The notes below the pieces were generated by a model that saw only the letters and a program-made list of their open reading frames with translations, ran no database searches and was not told the DNA's origin. Below, piece after piece: positions 12,148-23,921 of a stretch of 64,000 nt of DNA. Source of the DNA: Collybiopsis luxurians FD-317 M1 (lineage: Eukaryota; Basidiomycota; Agaricomycetes; Agaricales; Omphalotaceae); contig KN834751.1 in assembly GCA_000827265.1 (NCBI GenBank), forward strand, positions 502,113 through 566,112, in the 5' to 3' direction. Each line of letters starts with the position of its first letter. Positions within the stretch are counted from its first letter, which is position 1. A program made the position numbers and the translations under genes.

Positions 12148-13263
12148 ATGGCGCTCAACATAAACGTCCCAACGACAGCAAGAACCAGTCGAAAATTGCC
12201 TCCAGATGGAATTCAGATTTTACGAGGTGCTTTGCAGCATTCCAGTATATCCCGCCTCTTGATCTTAAAGCGATTCTTTATTCTAGATGCATATTCCAAG
12301 AACAATCATCCCGACAAGAAAGAGCGCTCTTTAATGTTGCGAAAGATTCATGTACTATTCACTCTTCTCGCTGCGCGGTGGCGTTGTCACTTACTTGATG
12401 TTTCAGAACCGAGGATATACCTGGTATAAAGATAGGAACATTTATACGTGGTACAAAAATCAAAACGAGCGAGGTAGGCTTAAGTGCTTGAATTCCGTGG
12501 GTGACACAGTGCTGATCTCACCGTCCTAGCCCAAGCCAACGAACCCCCTAATTCCAAGAAACTGTCAATCAAGATTCCTAATAGCTCGAATCCGCCACAT
12601 TCACGTCGGCATTCCACCTCTTCTACCTCTCTCAATAATCCTGCACCCAAACGCGGCAAAAATCCTATTAACAAGCTAGCAAATTATCCATCCATCACAG
12701 AATCCTCAGTCCATCACTTGGCTATCCTTGCGGGATCCAGCCCGAATCCTGATCCAGAAGTAATCGCGACGTGGGCCAAGCTGATAGGAGCAGAGCCAGA
12801 AGATGTCCAAAAGTGGACAGAGGCTTTTCGAGCCAAGAGTACACTAGTACCTCCTTCAATTTCTGCACCTAATTGGAGCTCGTCTGAGGCAGAAGATTCT
12901 GACTCTGAAGAGGAACCTTTGAGTGGCGTAATGCCCCGTATGCAAACGAATTGGAACGTTTCTTTGTCTCCTTTGTCCGCTAGTGTCAGTCCAATAACTC
13001 CCCACTCCGCTTCAATTTCCAAGCTCCCGACGCCTGATCTCCCCGTTGCTCCGTTATCACATCGAGAACAGCTCCTTCTAGCAATTCACAATAGCGTGTC
13101 GTCTTCCTCTCGGGATGAGATGTCGCCTCCTAAGTCATCCACAGAATACAGCAACGTTTTTGCGCCATACGAGGCGATGATGGAGCAGCTCGCGCAAGAT
13201 TTGGAAACTGGCAAGCTAGGAGACAGGGGATGGAATCTGAATTATGATCAGAATCATGGTTGA
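12148..13263 (+). CDS. Homeodomain-like protein, copy 1 (divergent recognition helix)
   Basis: Four exons (12148-12226, 12287-12351, 12407-12473, 12530-13263) give 314 residues. Residues about 16-72 align with the homeodomain of the next gene: LPPDGIQILRDAYSKNN, then KKERSLMLRKIHNRGYTWYK, then NIYTWYKNQNER. The homeodomain recognition-helix signature WFxNxR is here WYKNQN, so Phe49 is Tyr and Arg53 is Asn in homeodomain numbering. A basic, Ser/Pro-rich linker follows, then a second shared domain (HHLAILAGSSPNPDPEVIAT; WAKLIGAEPEDVQKWTEAF), an acidic segment (EAEDSDSEEEPLSG) and a shared C-terminal motif (REQLLLAIHNS; NVFAPYEAMMEQLAQDLETG). It is probably a nuclear DNA-binding protein, but the altered helix leaves its DNA binding in doubt. 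Intron positions and phases equal those of copy 2, so the pair arose by tandem duplication. Confidence 0.75.
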
Positions 13264-13958
13264 AGGGTGTGTATAAAGTGGCAAGAGTTGATGCTTCATC
13301 ATATGAATCTTCAGACCGGTCACAACTTACGAGGTCCGAACAAACTGGTATGACGCGTCATGGCGCGACCATTAGTCTGATAGACATCTATAGTTATTCT
13401 GGCCAAGTCATCTCTTTTGTTGTATGCGTTCAAGATTACACTACTGGCTGTGGTAGATAACGAAAGGACAATTACCTTGCGAGATGATTATGACCATCAA
13501 CAGAGGGCTTACCAGGCCGCTAAACCAACAAGAGATGCGATGAGCAATGCATCCTTCAATGCTGTCATGAACATTGCCGCTACGGAAAGTGGCGCATTGT
13601 CCTTCAACTATAGATGAAGATAGAAAGAACGAGGCTATGCGAAGGAACATCTACCAGAAAAGGAATTGTGAACAAGTTCATGCGGCACTTCTAGCGAACT
13701 GAGCCTAATATCCGTTTCATGTAAAGTGATCGTAACAACAGTAACGTTCTGAACTACCTATAAAACTGTAACTGGGAATTGAGGTTGCGGGTGCTACCGA
13801 TCGACGGCGCAACTCCGTTAATACTGGACGCCAAAGCGACGCGCGGTCAAAGCTGGAGATACGGCGTCAGGTGATACAGAGTCAAGTTCTTTCCACGGAT
13901 GTCATAAAATAACGTTTGCATCCTTCCTCAGCCTCGAGGCTTGAGCCGGAGTCAGATT
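13264..13958. other. Spacer between the tandem homeodomain-like genes
   Basis: 695 bp. Short frames exist but none resembles a protein or joins by good splice signals. It presumably holds the 3' end of copy 1 and the promoter of copy 2. Confidence 0.5.
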
Positions 13959-15047
13959 ATGGAATGGCAGCAGTCAATTCGCGCAATTAATCCAGGACTT
14001 CCGGCTTCGAGGGCAAGAAGGCTACCGGCTGAGGGAGTGCAAGTGCTACGAGGTGAGTTTCAGCACTGTTTAAAGCCAACATTCAAATTAACCCACCCAA
14101 TTAGATGAATTCGTGAAGGGGATCACCCATCCTACGAATCAGCAAAGAGCCGAAATGCTGAACAAGCTCCACGTAAGTTTGTTGGTGCTGCCGCTGTTCT
14201 CATCAAGTCAATGAACATCATTAGCAAATGGGATTTACATGGTACAAGGACGAAAATATAAAGGGCTGGTTCGTAAATACGAGAAGTAGAAGTAAGTCTT
14301 CATAGCTTGAGGTATCTTTGCTGATACTCACAGTTTCTTCAAGAAAAGGACAAAATTACTGGCGATATAAATGAAAAATTGACCATTACCATCCCCGCCG
14401 GTTCGCCTACTGCTTCTCAGAGCGCGACTCCCAGTAGCAGTACCGCTGAACCCAAGCGTCGCAAGAAGAGCAAGAGGCTACCTCAATTTCCGACCATCAA
14501 ACAGTCTGCAGTTCGTCACCTGGCTGTTCTGGTCAAATCAAGCCCTGATTCTGATGGATTGATTGAGACGTGGGCAAAGTTGATCAAGGCGGATGTGGAC
14601 GATGTTGCTCGATGGCGAGAAATGTATCTAGCTACGGGAGATCTAGGGCTTCCCAGTGAAACAGCGCCAAGAGGACCCATCAGCCATGGTGGAGACGGGT
14701 CTGAGTCGGAAGAGGCACCTTTGAGCGCCGTTGTGAAGCAGATGAATTCGATGATACCTACAGCTGTTCCGCACCCTACTGCCGTCAATCCGGCCCTTGC
14801 TCACAATCCATATAGAAGTCTCGCCACAGCTTATATGCCCCCAGTCTATGCTGCTCCTCCCTTATCACCTCCAGATCAGCTCCTTCTGGCTATTCACCAA
14901 GCGGAACGTTCTTCTCCTGAAGTAACTATACTTCCTCAGTCATCTTCAGAGTTCGAAACCCTATTTGCACCATACCAGACTATGATGGACCGTTTTATCA
15001 GCGACATTGAGACAGACAAGCTTCAGGATATGGGATGGCTTTCTTGA
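13959..15047 (+). CDS. Homeodomain-like transcription factor, copy 2
   Basis: Four exons (13959-14052, 14105-14172, 14225-14291, 14344-15047) encode 310 residues. A homeodomain-like segment covers about residues 20-78: RRLPAEGVQVLRDEFVKG, TNQQRAEMLNKLHQMGF, then DENIKGWFVNTRSRKKDK. The last piece keeps the recognition-helix residues W69, F70, N72 and R74 (WFxNxR) followed by a basic run. A Lys/Arg stretch (EPKRRKKSKR) could be a nuclear localisation signal. Copy 1 shares a following domain (VRHLAVLVKSSPDSDGLIET; WAKLIKADVDDVARWREMY), an SESEEAPLSA acidic motif, and the C-terminal motif LLLAIHQAERSS with FETLFAPYQTMMDRFI. Targets are unknown. It lacks mating-locus neighbours, so an A-locus HD1/HD2 role is unlikely. 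The gene converges on SWR1 with about 110 bp between stops. Confidence 0.8.
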
Positions 15048-15158
15048 TTGTTGGATTAGGGAGTGTGTAATTGTACATAGCGGTGTAGAATATCAAGACC
15101 AAAAGATACAACATTTGTACATATAAAGCAAACGCAACCAAGTAGCATAGGATATAAG

Positions 15159-18100
15159 TTAAATTCGCCAGCCTGCAAAATTTTCAGGGTCAACCTGGCT
15201 AATGAAATCAAGCATGTATTCGACAGTTGTTCCTCCCTCTTCCTCGTCCTCGGCTTCTTCTCCCTCCTCTCCTTCATGTTCTTGATCAGGATGATTACTT
15301 GCACCTTGCAGTTCGGATTTGGATATGTATTTCTCATCTCCAACAGCTCCAAGCCCGAAATCAGCCTCGTCTGCACCTTCCATGTCCACCACTTCCCGCT
15401 CAGCCATTCTGGCGGCAAGCGCGTCCTCGCTGTCTTCAAATTCTCCAAGAGCCTTTGTCAGGAGACCACTATCGATGCCACGTTGAGTGTTGGCCTCGTC
15501 CGAATCAAATCGGAAGATAGACCTCCAGTCAAATTCGCCTTTTTGGATGACGAGGTCATCGAGTGAGCGTTTCTGGTTGGCCTTCAGGAGCATGGCTTCC
15601 TCCACAGTATGTTCAGAGACAAAGCGGTAGATGTGGACATCGCGAATTTGACCTATACGGTGTGCTCTATCTTCGCACTGCCGGTCCATTTGAGGGTTAA
15701 AGTCACTGTCATAGAATATGACTGTATCTGCTCCAGTGAGACTAAGGACAATAGCAGTTAGTCGGCTTTGCGTAGAAGCAAAGAGAGGGTGAAACGGCTT
15801 ACTTGATACCCACGCCGCCGCTGCGAGAACTAGCAATGAAGCAAAAGATTTTCTCATCCTTGTTGAAACGCTCCGTCACGTACTGTCTGTCCTCGATGCT
15901 AGTGGCACCATCGAGCCGCAGGTAGAGATATCCATGGAAATTGAGGTAGATTTCGAGGATGTCCAGAACCCTGGTCATCTGAGTGAACAGCAGCACTCGA
16001 TGTCCGCCAGCCTTCTTTTCTCGAAGCAGAGAAGTCAGTCTTTGGAGTTTGCCGCAATCGTACTGAAGGAGAGACGGCGAAGGGAAGGCTATACTAAGTT
16101 TCACAGCACATCTGTGTAAAACCCGGTCAAACGTCAGAGGAATACTGCCCAAGATTTCGGACGGAAGGCCAGCCAACGCAATTCGAGCAACATCGCGAGC
16201 GACTGCAGTAGACGTAACAACGGCAAATCTATCAATGGTGTCGGCCATCTTTTCCGAGCGCTCCTCGTACGAGAGAACGGCCCTGTGAACAGAGGGTACA
16301 ACGCTCTCCACGTAATTCGCTATCCTAGTGTTGACATGACATAGAGGAAGAATGGGATCATGCATGGATTGGACGAGAGAAATGGTTTCCGAGCTATAGA
16401 TAGGGGATTTAACGCAGTGCAGAGAGTTCAGATAGGCTGCATGAGACCACCGCGCCACGCGGCTTGCGCGAAGTTGCCATTCAGAATATCTTCGAAAGCC
16501 TTCGATAGTACGTGTATCTTTGAGTGGGGCAGGGCCGGGATCCCGGTAGAGCTGCACCATTGCCGCATTCGCAGCTGCACTACGAGCACCCAGCGCCGAA
16601 AAAATGGAGGTATTTTGGTAATTGATAAAAGAAAGCCCTAGAAGGTCCAAGTCGAGCGACTCGTTACTGTCATTCAACAGTCGGCGTCGAATCAACAGTT
16701 CCTTTATCTCATAGTCTGCGATTGCAGATCGGTCCATAGCGAAAGAGGTGACAATGGGCCGGACTTCGAAGAGATCAGGATGATTGCAAACTTTTCGGAG
16801 TTGCATCAGAATATTGGCAATCTTTTGGTATACCCCAGATCGTAATGCTTCTCGCGTGTTAGCTCTTGCCATAAACTCATCGTACAGAAACCGTTGGCGC
16901 TTGGACAGGGAACAGAATATCAAATGTTCGTACTTGCTGGGGAGCTCTTTCTCCACGTCGCGCTTCAATCGACGTAGAAGATAAGGGCGAAGAACCGTAT
17001 GAAGCTTTGAAACCCGTTGCATGGTCTCGTCATTATGAACATTTCCCATTTCTATAGCTTTTTCCAAGGGATCTGGCGACAACATGAATAAGCCGCCCAG
17101 AGTTCATAAGCAAACTACGTACTGGAAAACCACTCTCCGAACTCCTTGAGATTCGCGAAATTAGACCCAGACATCAGGAATTGAAGCAGGGCCCACAACT
17201 CTGTCAAGTTATTCTGCAGCGGGGTTCCCGTAAGGAGCAGGCGGCGAAAGGAACGAAACATAAGCAAGATGTTCCACCGCTGGGACTTGAAGTTTTTGAT
17301 CATGTGAGCCTCGTCCAGAATCATGTAGTACCAATTCTTGCGTTTGAAGATATGGGCATCGCGGCTGGCGAGAGTGTAGGAGGTGATGCAGACATTGAAA
17401 TGGTACTACGGCGACGCAAAGGTAAGTTCGATGCAATGATAATCAGAAACTATGGCATACTTTGTCATTCCAGCCTTGGCGAAGCTCTTTCCGACGTTTG
17501 GTATTTCCATGGTAGGTCAAAATCCGGAAACCAGGAAGAAACTTTTTGAATTCCATTTCCCAGTTCAGCAGAACACTGGTTGGCACGATCTTTCTCAGAA
17601 GTATTAGACGTCGTTCGCATAGCATCAAGGTAAAGCGTACGATGAGATGAGGACCCCATATACCTCTGTCGCAGGCGAGATGTGCTAGTAAAGCAATAGT
17701 TTGTATAGTTTTCCTACACAAGAGAATTGACGTAAGTCTACACTCCGGTTTCATTATAATCAAAAGACTCACCCCAACCCCATTTCGTCAGCCAAGATCC
17801 CATTCAGATTATTTACATGTAAACTGGCAAGCCATTCCAAACCGGCAAACTGGTATGGTCGGAGCACACCTCGTAATAGCACAGGCGAGGATAGCTTGCT
17901 ATTCGGATCCCAATCTACATACGCCACCGCGTAAGGCTTGAGGTACGTAGGGATTTGCTCTGTCTCCTGTCCCTCCTCATCCAAGTCGTCTTCGTCCTCT
18001 ATCGATGGTACGATTTGAAGAGCGGAGGTATTGTCCGACACCCCATCAGCAATCGAAGATACTGCAGTTGGCTCCAGGCTCACACTAACTATAGACTGCG

Positions 18101-18640
18101 TACCTGCATTCGAAGTCTCCGGCTTTGTAGCTTGAGACGACGGATCCTCTGCAAAGCCTATCTTGTGAGATACCTCACGATCCACAAATTGGCCACTCGG
18201 ACGTGCATTCGCCGGAAACGACTCAAGTATAGGATCGTCATCGTCCGACAATGAGGTCAGATCCACAATTTCTACCGCAGCCAGCTTGCCATCGTCAGCT
18301 GTCACGATATTTGGAGGGGTGATAACATCCTGAGTGCTTGGACTGCTTGTCCCCTCCAGTGGTGGGTCGAGTGACATTGGATCTTCGTCAGCATCCTTGG
18401 TCGTTAGTGAACGCGAACGATGATCGTTAGGCTGTACAACACCATCTGGTTGCATTGGGGAAAGACGACGCAAGTCAGGAGGAGTGGTTGTAATACGAGC
18501 CTGTCCGGTATGTCTTTCGACGAGAAGATTCACTATTGAATTGGCTTCTTCTTCATCATCAGAAACAGTGTCCTCCCGCGAGACATCAAGTTGATCTCCT
18601 TCCCCTTTCTCATCCCTATCGTTATCAGAGCCTCCTCCAA

Positions 18641-18671
<31 letters not shown>

Positions 18672-20828
18672 TTCTACTTCTTCCTCTTCCTCATCGTCTC
18701 CAGTCCACTCAGACACACTGCTCCCACGACTCTGAGAGCGGGATCGTTCTGTCCTTAACAGATCACCATGCTGAGTTTCAAGAATCTGACCGGAATGATC
18801 TAAAATTGCATCTAAATGCACCTGCCCTCGTCGGACTTCTTCTGCCTCCAACCTTGAACGCTCTTGAGTACGCAGATGCTACAGACATATCGTAATCAGG
18901 ACGACCAGCTGTTGAAAGACCGTAAGAAAAAAGAGAGACGTACAAAAAGAGCTTTTTTCCACTCCCCAATAACCAACTTTATCGTAGCTTTGGCCAAAGC
19001 CTTCATCCTTCTCTCTTCCTGTGCCCTCATCTTTTCCCGCTTCACCGCTTGAACTTCCCAATATGACTGAATAGCTTTTGATATCGTTCGAGCAATCTCC
19101 TCTCCTGTCGTTCTCTCGCTTTTGGCTTCGAGGTAATCGGCAGCATCCCGAATGCAATGATCCCATATATCCATGGTCTTTCGCTGGCGGTTCGCAATTT
19201 CCACGGGCGAAAGTTCCAGAACGGACGGGTCATCCACGAGTCGGCCTTCTTCCCGCAACTTCTGAGCACGCTCGAGCAGTTTAGCCTGTGAGCGAGCACG
19301 GCCGGTCAGAATATCAAGGGAGACCTCTTCGAAGCCGTCTGTAGTGTAGCTCGAAAGAAAGTCGGAAATGGAATGATTGTGACGAGGCTTCAGAGGTCTC
19401 TGCGAAGGGCTTGATATCAAAGGCACAGGTCTTCGCAGTATGAGTTTGACTCGTTTGATAGGTGACGGAGGCTGGACTCTGGGTTCTAACTCGGTCGGAG
19501 GTGGCTAGAGGAAGGCCCTTCAGCATAAATAAGAAAAATGATTTCTACAGGAAATTACCGTATCGGAAACTCGAGATCCACTCGACTCGTAACGACTGGA
19601 AATCGAAGAGATTGACTTTCTTTTGGCGGGTACATGGATAGGCTGCGACATGTCTGGAACAGCGTACGAAGACCATTCAGTAGACTGGGAGAGAAAAGTT
19701 GAGCATACGCGGCAGCAACAATACAAAAGACTACTCACCAGGCTAGACGATCGAGAGGGCACTTGTTCGACGACTAAACGCGTTGCAGGCAAAGTGACTC
19801 TGAGCGGGCGACTCTTGCGCTTGGTTTGTTCTGATCCCGACGACAGAACATCCGTAGACGTAGATTGACTTTGGGGAGGGCGAAGGCGAAGCAAAGGAGG
19901 TCTTTTCTGCGCCACAGGCCGTTCCTCGGTAACACTATCATCAACGTGAGTGCTATGGGCACGATTAATAGTGGAAGCCAGGTCCATATACGGATTACTC
20001 TCTTCCCCATCCAAACCATCCTTGCGCTTCTTCTTTTTCCTCGTCCGCTTAACAGGTTCAACATCTACCGTGGCATCTACTACATCCACAGCTCTCCTTT
20101 TACCGACTGCTTTACTGCTTTCCGCGATGGATGATGGTGATTCTGGAGTTTTCCCTTTGCTCTTCGAAGCATTCGCAAGGATGTCTGAGATAATATGACT
20201 GTTGGACGCTTTGCTTTTGTGCCGGGGGCTGACCGGAGAGGAGATGAAAGCAGAAGCAGCGCCAGATGAGTGACTGAGAGACTCTGGAATCCGATTCCTT
20301 TGGTCGTTATGCACGCGTCTTGTCGTCCTCCTAGACGGTCCAGGGGCTGAAGCATTTAGACTTTGCAGCAAATCATAGTTGGATTTGTACTGGGACAACA
20401 AGTCGCTTAGGAATCAGAAAACAGCGTGAAATCGGAAGGGCGCACATTTTGAAAGACGGCTGAATTATCTTGCTTTGCCTCCTAGAACGACCGACTATAT
20501 AGTTTCTTGCCAAAACAAAAGGTAACCCAAAACGTACTTCGGGGTCGTAAGCTAGCATTGACCGAAAATTTTCCATATGAAAGGCTTCTCTGACCTGGAA
20601 AGTCGGAATATCAGAATCGACCCCTGAAAGCAAAAATTGAACATTACTGACAAGGCTATCGTGTCTGTCAAAGATCTCCTTGGCTTCTCTCTGTTTCTCT
20701 TGGATTATTGAGCTTTTCTTGCCTCTAGCGTCAGCCTCATTGGCTCTGTTTGCAAAATTTGATGTCCCATCCCCGAAACCGTCCCCGGAAACTCGTCCAT
20801 TGTCTCTTTGAGAACCACTTGGAGACAT
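15159..20828 (-). CDS. SWR1: SWR1-complex ATP-dependent chromatin remodeller
   Basis: Snf2-family ATPase of the INO80/SWR1 class, which exchanges H2A for H2A.Z in promoter nucleosomes. The N-terminal region has the family motif [10 protein letters not shown], then [19 protein letters not shown]. An HSA domain includes [20 protein letters not shown], followed by the SWR1-typical [19 protein letters not shown] and a long acidic, poly-Glu linker (18640-18700). ATPase motifs: [20 protein letters not shown] (motif I), [17 protein letters not shown] (motif II, DEAH), [20 protein letters not shown] (motif III), then the SWR1/INO80-type long insertion, and finally [20 protein letters not shown] (motif VI). 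C-terminal end [19 protein letters not shown]. The start at 20828 ([12 protein letters not shown]) is the first in-frame Met of the first exon. Length is roughly 1,600-1,700 residues, normal for fungi. Confidence 0.95.
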
Positions 20829-21410
20829 CTTAGACGCGATTTCAAGTGTAGGGCTTCACATCCAGATGCTGAAATGGCCCTTTAAAAGTCCAAGGCGTAT
20901 CAGACACGAGCAAACTTGTGATCTTTTTGGATTTTGAATGCTTTTCAGCGCTGCTTTTGGGATATAGTGACCACTATAGAGGTTGTCGCCGTTTATGAAG
21001 GCGATACGCCACGCAAGACTCGGGGTTGTGGAGGGAGCAGGAAGTAAAAATGAGTGCCGGACATTCTGTCGCAGTGGCGGAGTTTGTCCCTCCCCAAATA
21101 AGGCAATACTTTGCACTCGTTACAATTCTTCACTGGACGCTGCCAAGTTGCCATGATTTATTTGAAAAGCAAATAATTACAGATTTCAATGCAGAATGCG
21201 TAAATAACAAGGTGATGCTGCGAGTGGGTTTACAAACAATTTACACACAAAGCAAATTAGGGTCATAAGATAAAAAATCCGACAAGCAGAGATGAAATGC
21301 TCCTTTGCGAATGTTTCTGGGAATAGGAAGTCCCTGGTATACAAAGAGCAGAAACGGGGTATCCATCCATCCAGAAAAGGTGATTTTTAGCGAGTGACAC
21401 GACCCGGTTC
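20829..21410. other. SWR1 promoter and PKA 3' flank
   Basis: 582 bp between the SWR1 start and the stop of the kinase gene on the same strand as SWR1. No coding exon or repeat was recognised. Confidence 0.5.
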
Positions 21411-22894
21411 TTATGAATCGTAGGTGTATTCAAAATCAGGAAAATGAGATCCGTACGGGTCGAGGGCTGGTAAACCATAGTTGGCAATGGCTGCAGAATC
21501 CTCTTCGTAAGCCTCGAATCTACAAAATCCAGACCAGATCAGTAATCGTCAAATACCCGAGTCAAAAAAGCTTACGCGCTAGCGTCTCCGTCTCCAGCGA
21601 TTCTCGGTAGAAACGGTGCAGGTATTTCTCTATTACAGAGTTTGTGCCAATCCACTTCTCTGAACCAAGGATGAGCAAAAACGTCGCCAGCGCCGTATTG
21701 CATATTTCCATATCTCTTCGAGGGATCGCATTCCATGAGCTTCATAATCAGATCCTTTGCTAATGGAGGGAATTCCTCGTTTTTATACGGCGGGAATCGT
21801 ATTTGAGAGGGACCGGCAGTAATTTTTTCGTACAGGATAGCAGGGTTTCCCTGAGCTTGATGATACGGCGGAAGTCCTGTGATCATCTCGAAGATGAGCA
21901 CGCCAAGGGCGTACCAGTCTACGCTCTTGTTATAGCGCTGACCTGCGATGATCTAACGACAGATTAGCGTCACTGAACAAATGTGTACGACCGTACAACC
22001 TACCTCGGGAGCAAGATAATCGGGCGTTCCACATAATGTCCACGTCACTGATGAACAGGTTTTCGCAAAGCCGAAATCAGCGACTCTGATATGACCGTCC
22101 GAGTTTAAGAGAATATTTTCAGGTTTAAGGTCGCGATAGACGACATTCAGACTGTGAAGATGGCTGAGTGCTACAGCGACCTCGGCAGCATAGAATTTGG
22201 CGACGGGTTCAGGGAATCTCTGTTGGAACAGTCAGCACAGGTACACAATCAAAACAAAAACAATACAGACATTTGATCTTCGCAACAGGGCGAATAGTTC
22301 GCCTCCAGGAACAAAATCCATGACCATGTATAGATTCGTGGCGTCTTGGAAGGTGCCCCATAGGTTGATAATGAAAGGATGAGAGATATCTGAGAGGATT
22401 TCCTGCTCGTTGTTGGTGTGTTCGACTTGTTTCATCCTGACGATCTTTTCCTTCTGAAGGACCTTGATTGCGTAGAAGCGGAGATTATGTTTACTTCGGA
22501 CTGGAAATATCATCAGTGGCGATGGTTGTCATGGATAGTGAAAGACAGTACCTAGATGTACGCGCCCAAAACTTCCAGTACCAAGTGTGCGCTGGATGAT
22601 GAAGTCATCTAAACGATAGGTGCCCTTGGGCTTCTTCTGACGAGGTAGAGGCTTCTCTTCCTCGATGAAATCGAGACTGTCACCCCTTTTACTCCAGTCG
22701 CTTGTGCTTAGGGAGGTCCTATCTGTAGATATTGAGCCTCTGTGGTCATATTGGGGTATAAGTGAGGAGGCAGATGAAGCGGAAGAAGACTGAATGCTGG
22801 ATGAGGAGGAGTTGAGAGGAGATGGGGTAGTATATTGGTCTTTAGAGTGGCCGTGAAAATGGGAGCCAAGTTTGTCTGTCATTCGTTTGAGCAT
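21411..22894 (-). CDS. cAMP-dependent protein kinase catalytic subunit
   Basis: AGC-family Ser/Thr kinase of the PKA catalytic type; released from its regulatory subunit by cAMP, it controls growth, nutrient sensing and development in fungi. A Ser-rich N-terminal extension of about 90 residues precedes the kinase core, as in other fungal PKAs. Visible motifs: [11 protein letters not shown] (glycine loop), [11 protein letters not shown] (VAIK lysine), [16 protein letters not shown] (catalytic loop), VADFGFAK (DFG), [16 protein letters not shown] (activation loop with the T of WTLCGTPDY, and APE), [14 protein letters not shown]. The AGC tail includes HPWFREVDW and ends PDFEYTYDS, with the hydrophobic F-x-x-(F/Y) region near the end. 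About five exons; stop TAA at 21411-21413. Homologue of yeast Tpk1-3. Confidence 0.93.
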
Positions 22895-23921
22895 GAATGA
22901 ATGAAGGATCCGCTGAAAGATGGTGGATGAAGGAAAGAAAGAGAAAAAGTATGGCCTTGTTTTCTTTCAACAGAATCTCATTGTTCTTTATGAAGGATCA
23001 TATAAACATGTTCAAAGAAAAACGCCTCATTTCGTAACGGTCCGGCTACTTCCCGGCTCACGTCCTTTCTTCTACTTTTGAAAACAAAGGCTATCGCTTT
23101 TCTCATCCCACTTTGCTTGATAAATTAGCAGGGACTCCTCAGTCACCAGTAAACTATATCTATCATAATGATAATGTCCAACCCTCGATGACAGCGTCAA
23201 ATGTTCTGCTCATCGTACCAAGGTTCAACAATCTCAAAAGACGGATGATAAATGCAACAGTACATACATTACAAGGCCCTGCATGTAAGCTTGAAACTTG
23301 CAGTCAAAACTTGACACGCCATCTTTAGGCGCCATCTGCACCGGATGTCTCGTTCGACTTTCCATTTTCCTACAACTTGTATTACTTTTTCAAGATAAAA
23401 CCAACTAACCAGTAAACCAACCTGTTTCTGTTCAGCCTCCATACGAGCAACCAGCTACATCTTACAGTCAGTCTAGCAGAACTCAAAGTCCACCCGATTC
23501 AAAAAATACCGACATCTATAAAAAAAGACCGGTACCATCAGCTACAAGCTCGTCCATGCACCGGTATGATTCATGACTGGAAAAACTTGCCTCTTCCTTT
23601 TTGTAATGTCTCCCGATGAACCATGACAGCAGAAAATGCTGTCCAAACAGTCAATCCTGCCAACGAATACACCACTGTTCTGTGTAAAATATCTAATATT
23701 GAAAGCCGCGGTTTTGGCATGGTGGTTTGGTGCAAAGAAAGCAATCCGCGGTCCGCGGGATCCGGAGACTCAGTTGTACCTAGAAAGGTATTTCGTGTCC
23801 AAAATCGCTTTTGACTCTAGATACATTTGCGTTTGTCTATACATATAGATACAGTTATGGTAATGTACAAAGAAAAAAAAAAAAGAAAGGAAAAAAAGTA
23901 ACAAAGAGCCCATCGCAAGCT
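22895..23921. promoter_or_regulatory. Long 5' region of the PKA gene
   Basis: 1,027 bp upstream of the kinase start and downstream of the GNAT gene, both on the minus strand. It contains a purine-rich, A-rich run (23871-23905) next to the GNAT stop and a repeated CCGCGG segment (TCCGCGG twice, 23745-23760). The length suggests a long promoter or leader for the kinase. No exon was recognised. Confidence 0.45.

Noticed and set aside
12148..15047. The homeodomain-like pair as the A mating-type (HD1/HD2) locus
   Set aside because: Mating HD1 and HD2 genes are usually divergent, unlike each other, and next to the mitochondrial intermediate peptidase gene. Here both genes are on one strand, paralogous with each other, and flanked by SFC1 and SWR1.
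18536..18895. Plus-strand Leu/Pro-rich frame
   Set aside because: It is the complement of the poly-Glu codons in SWR1.
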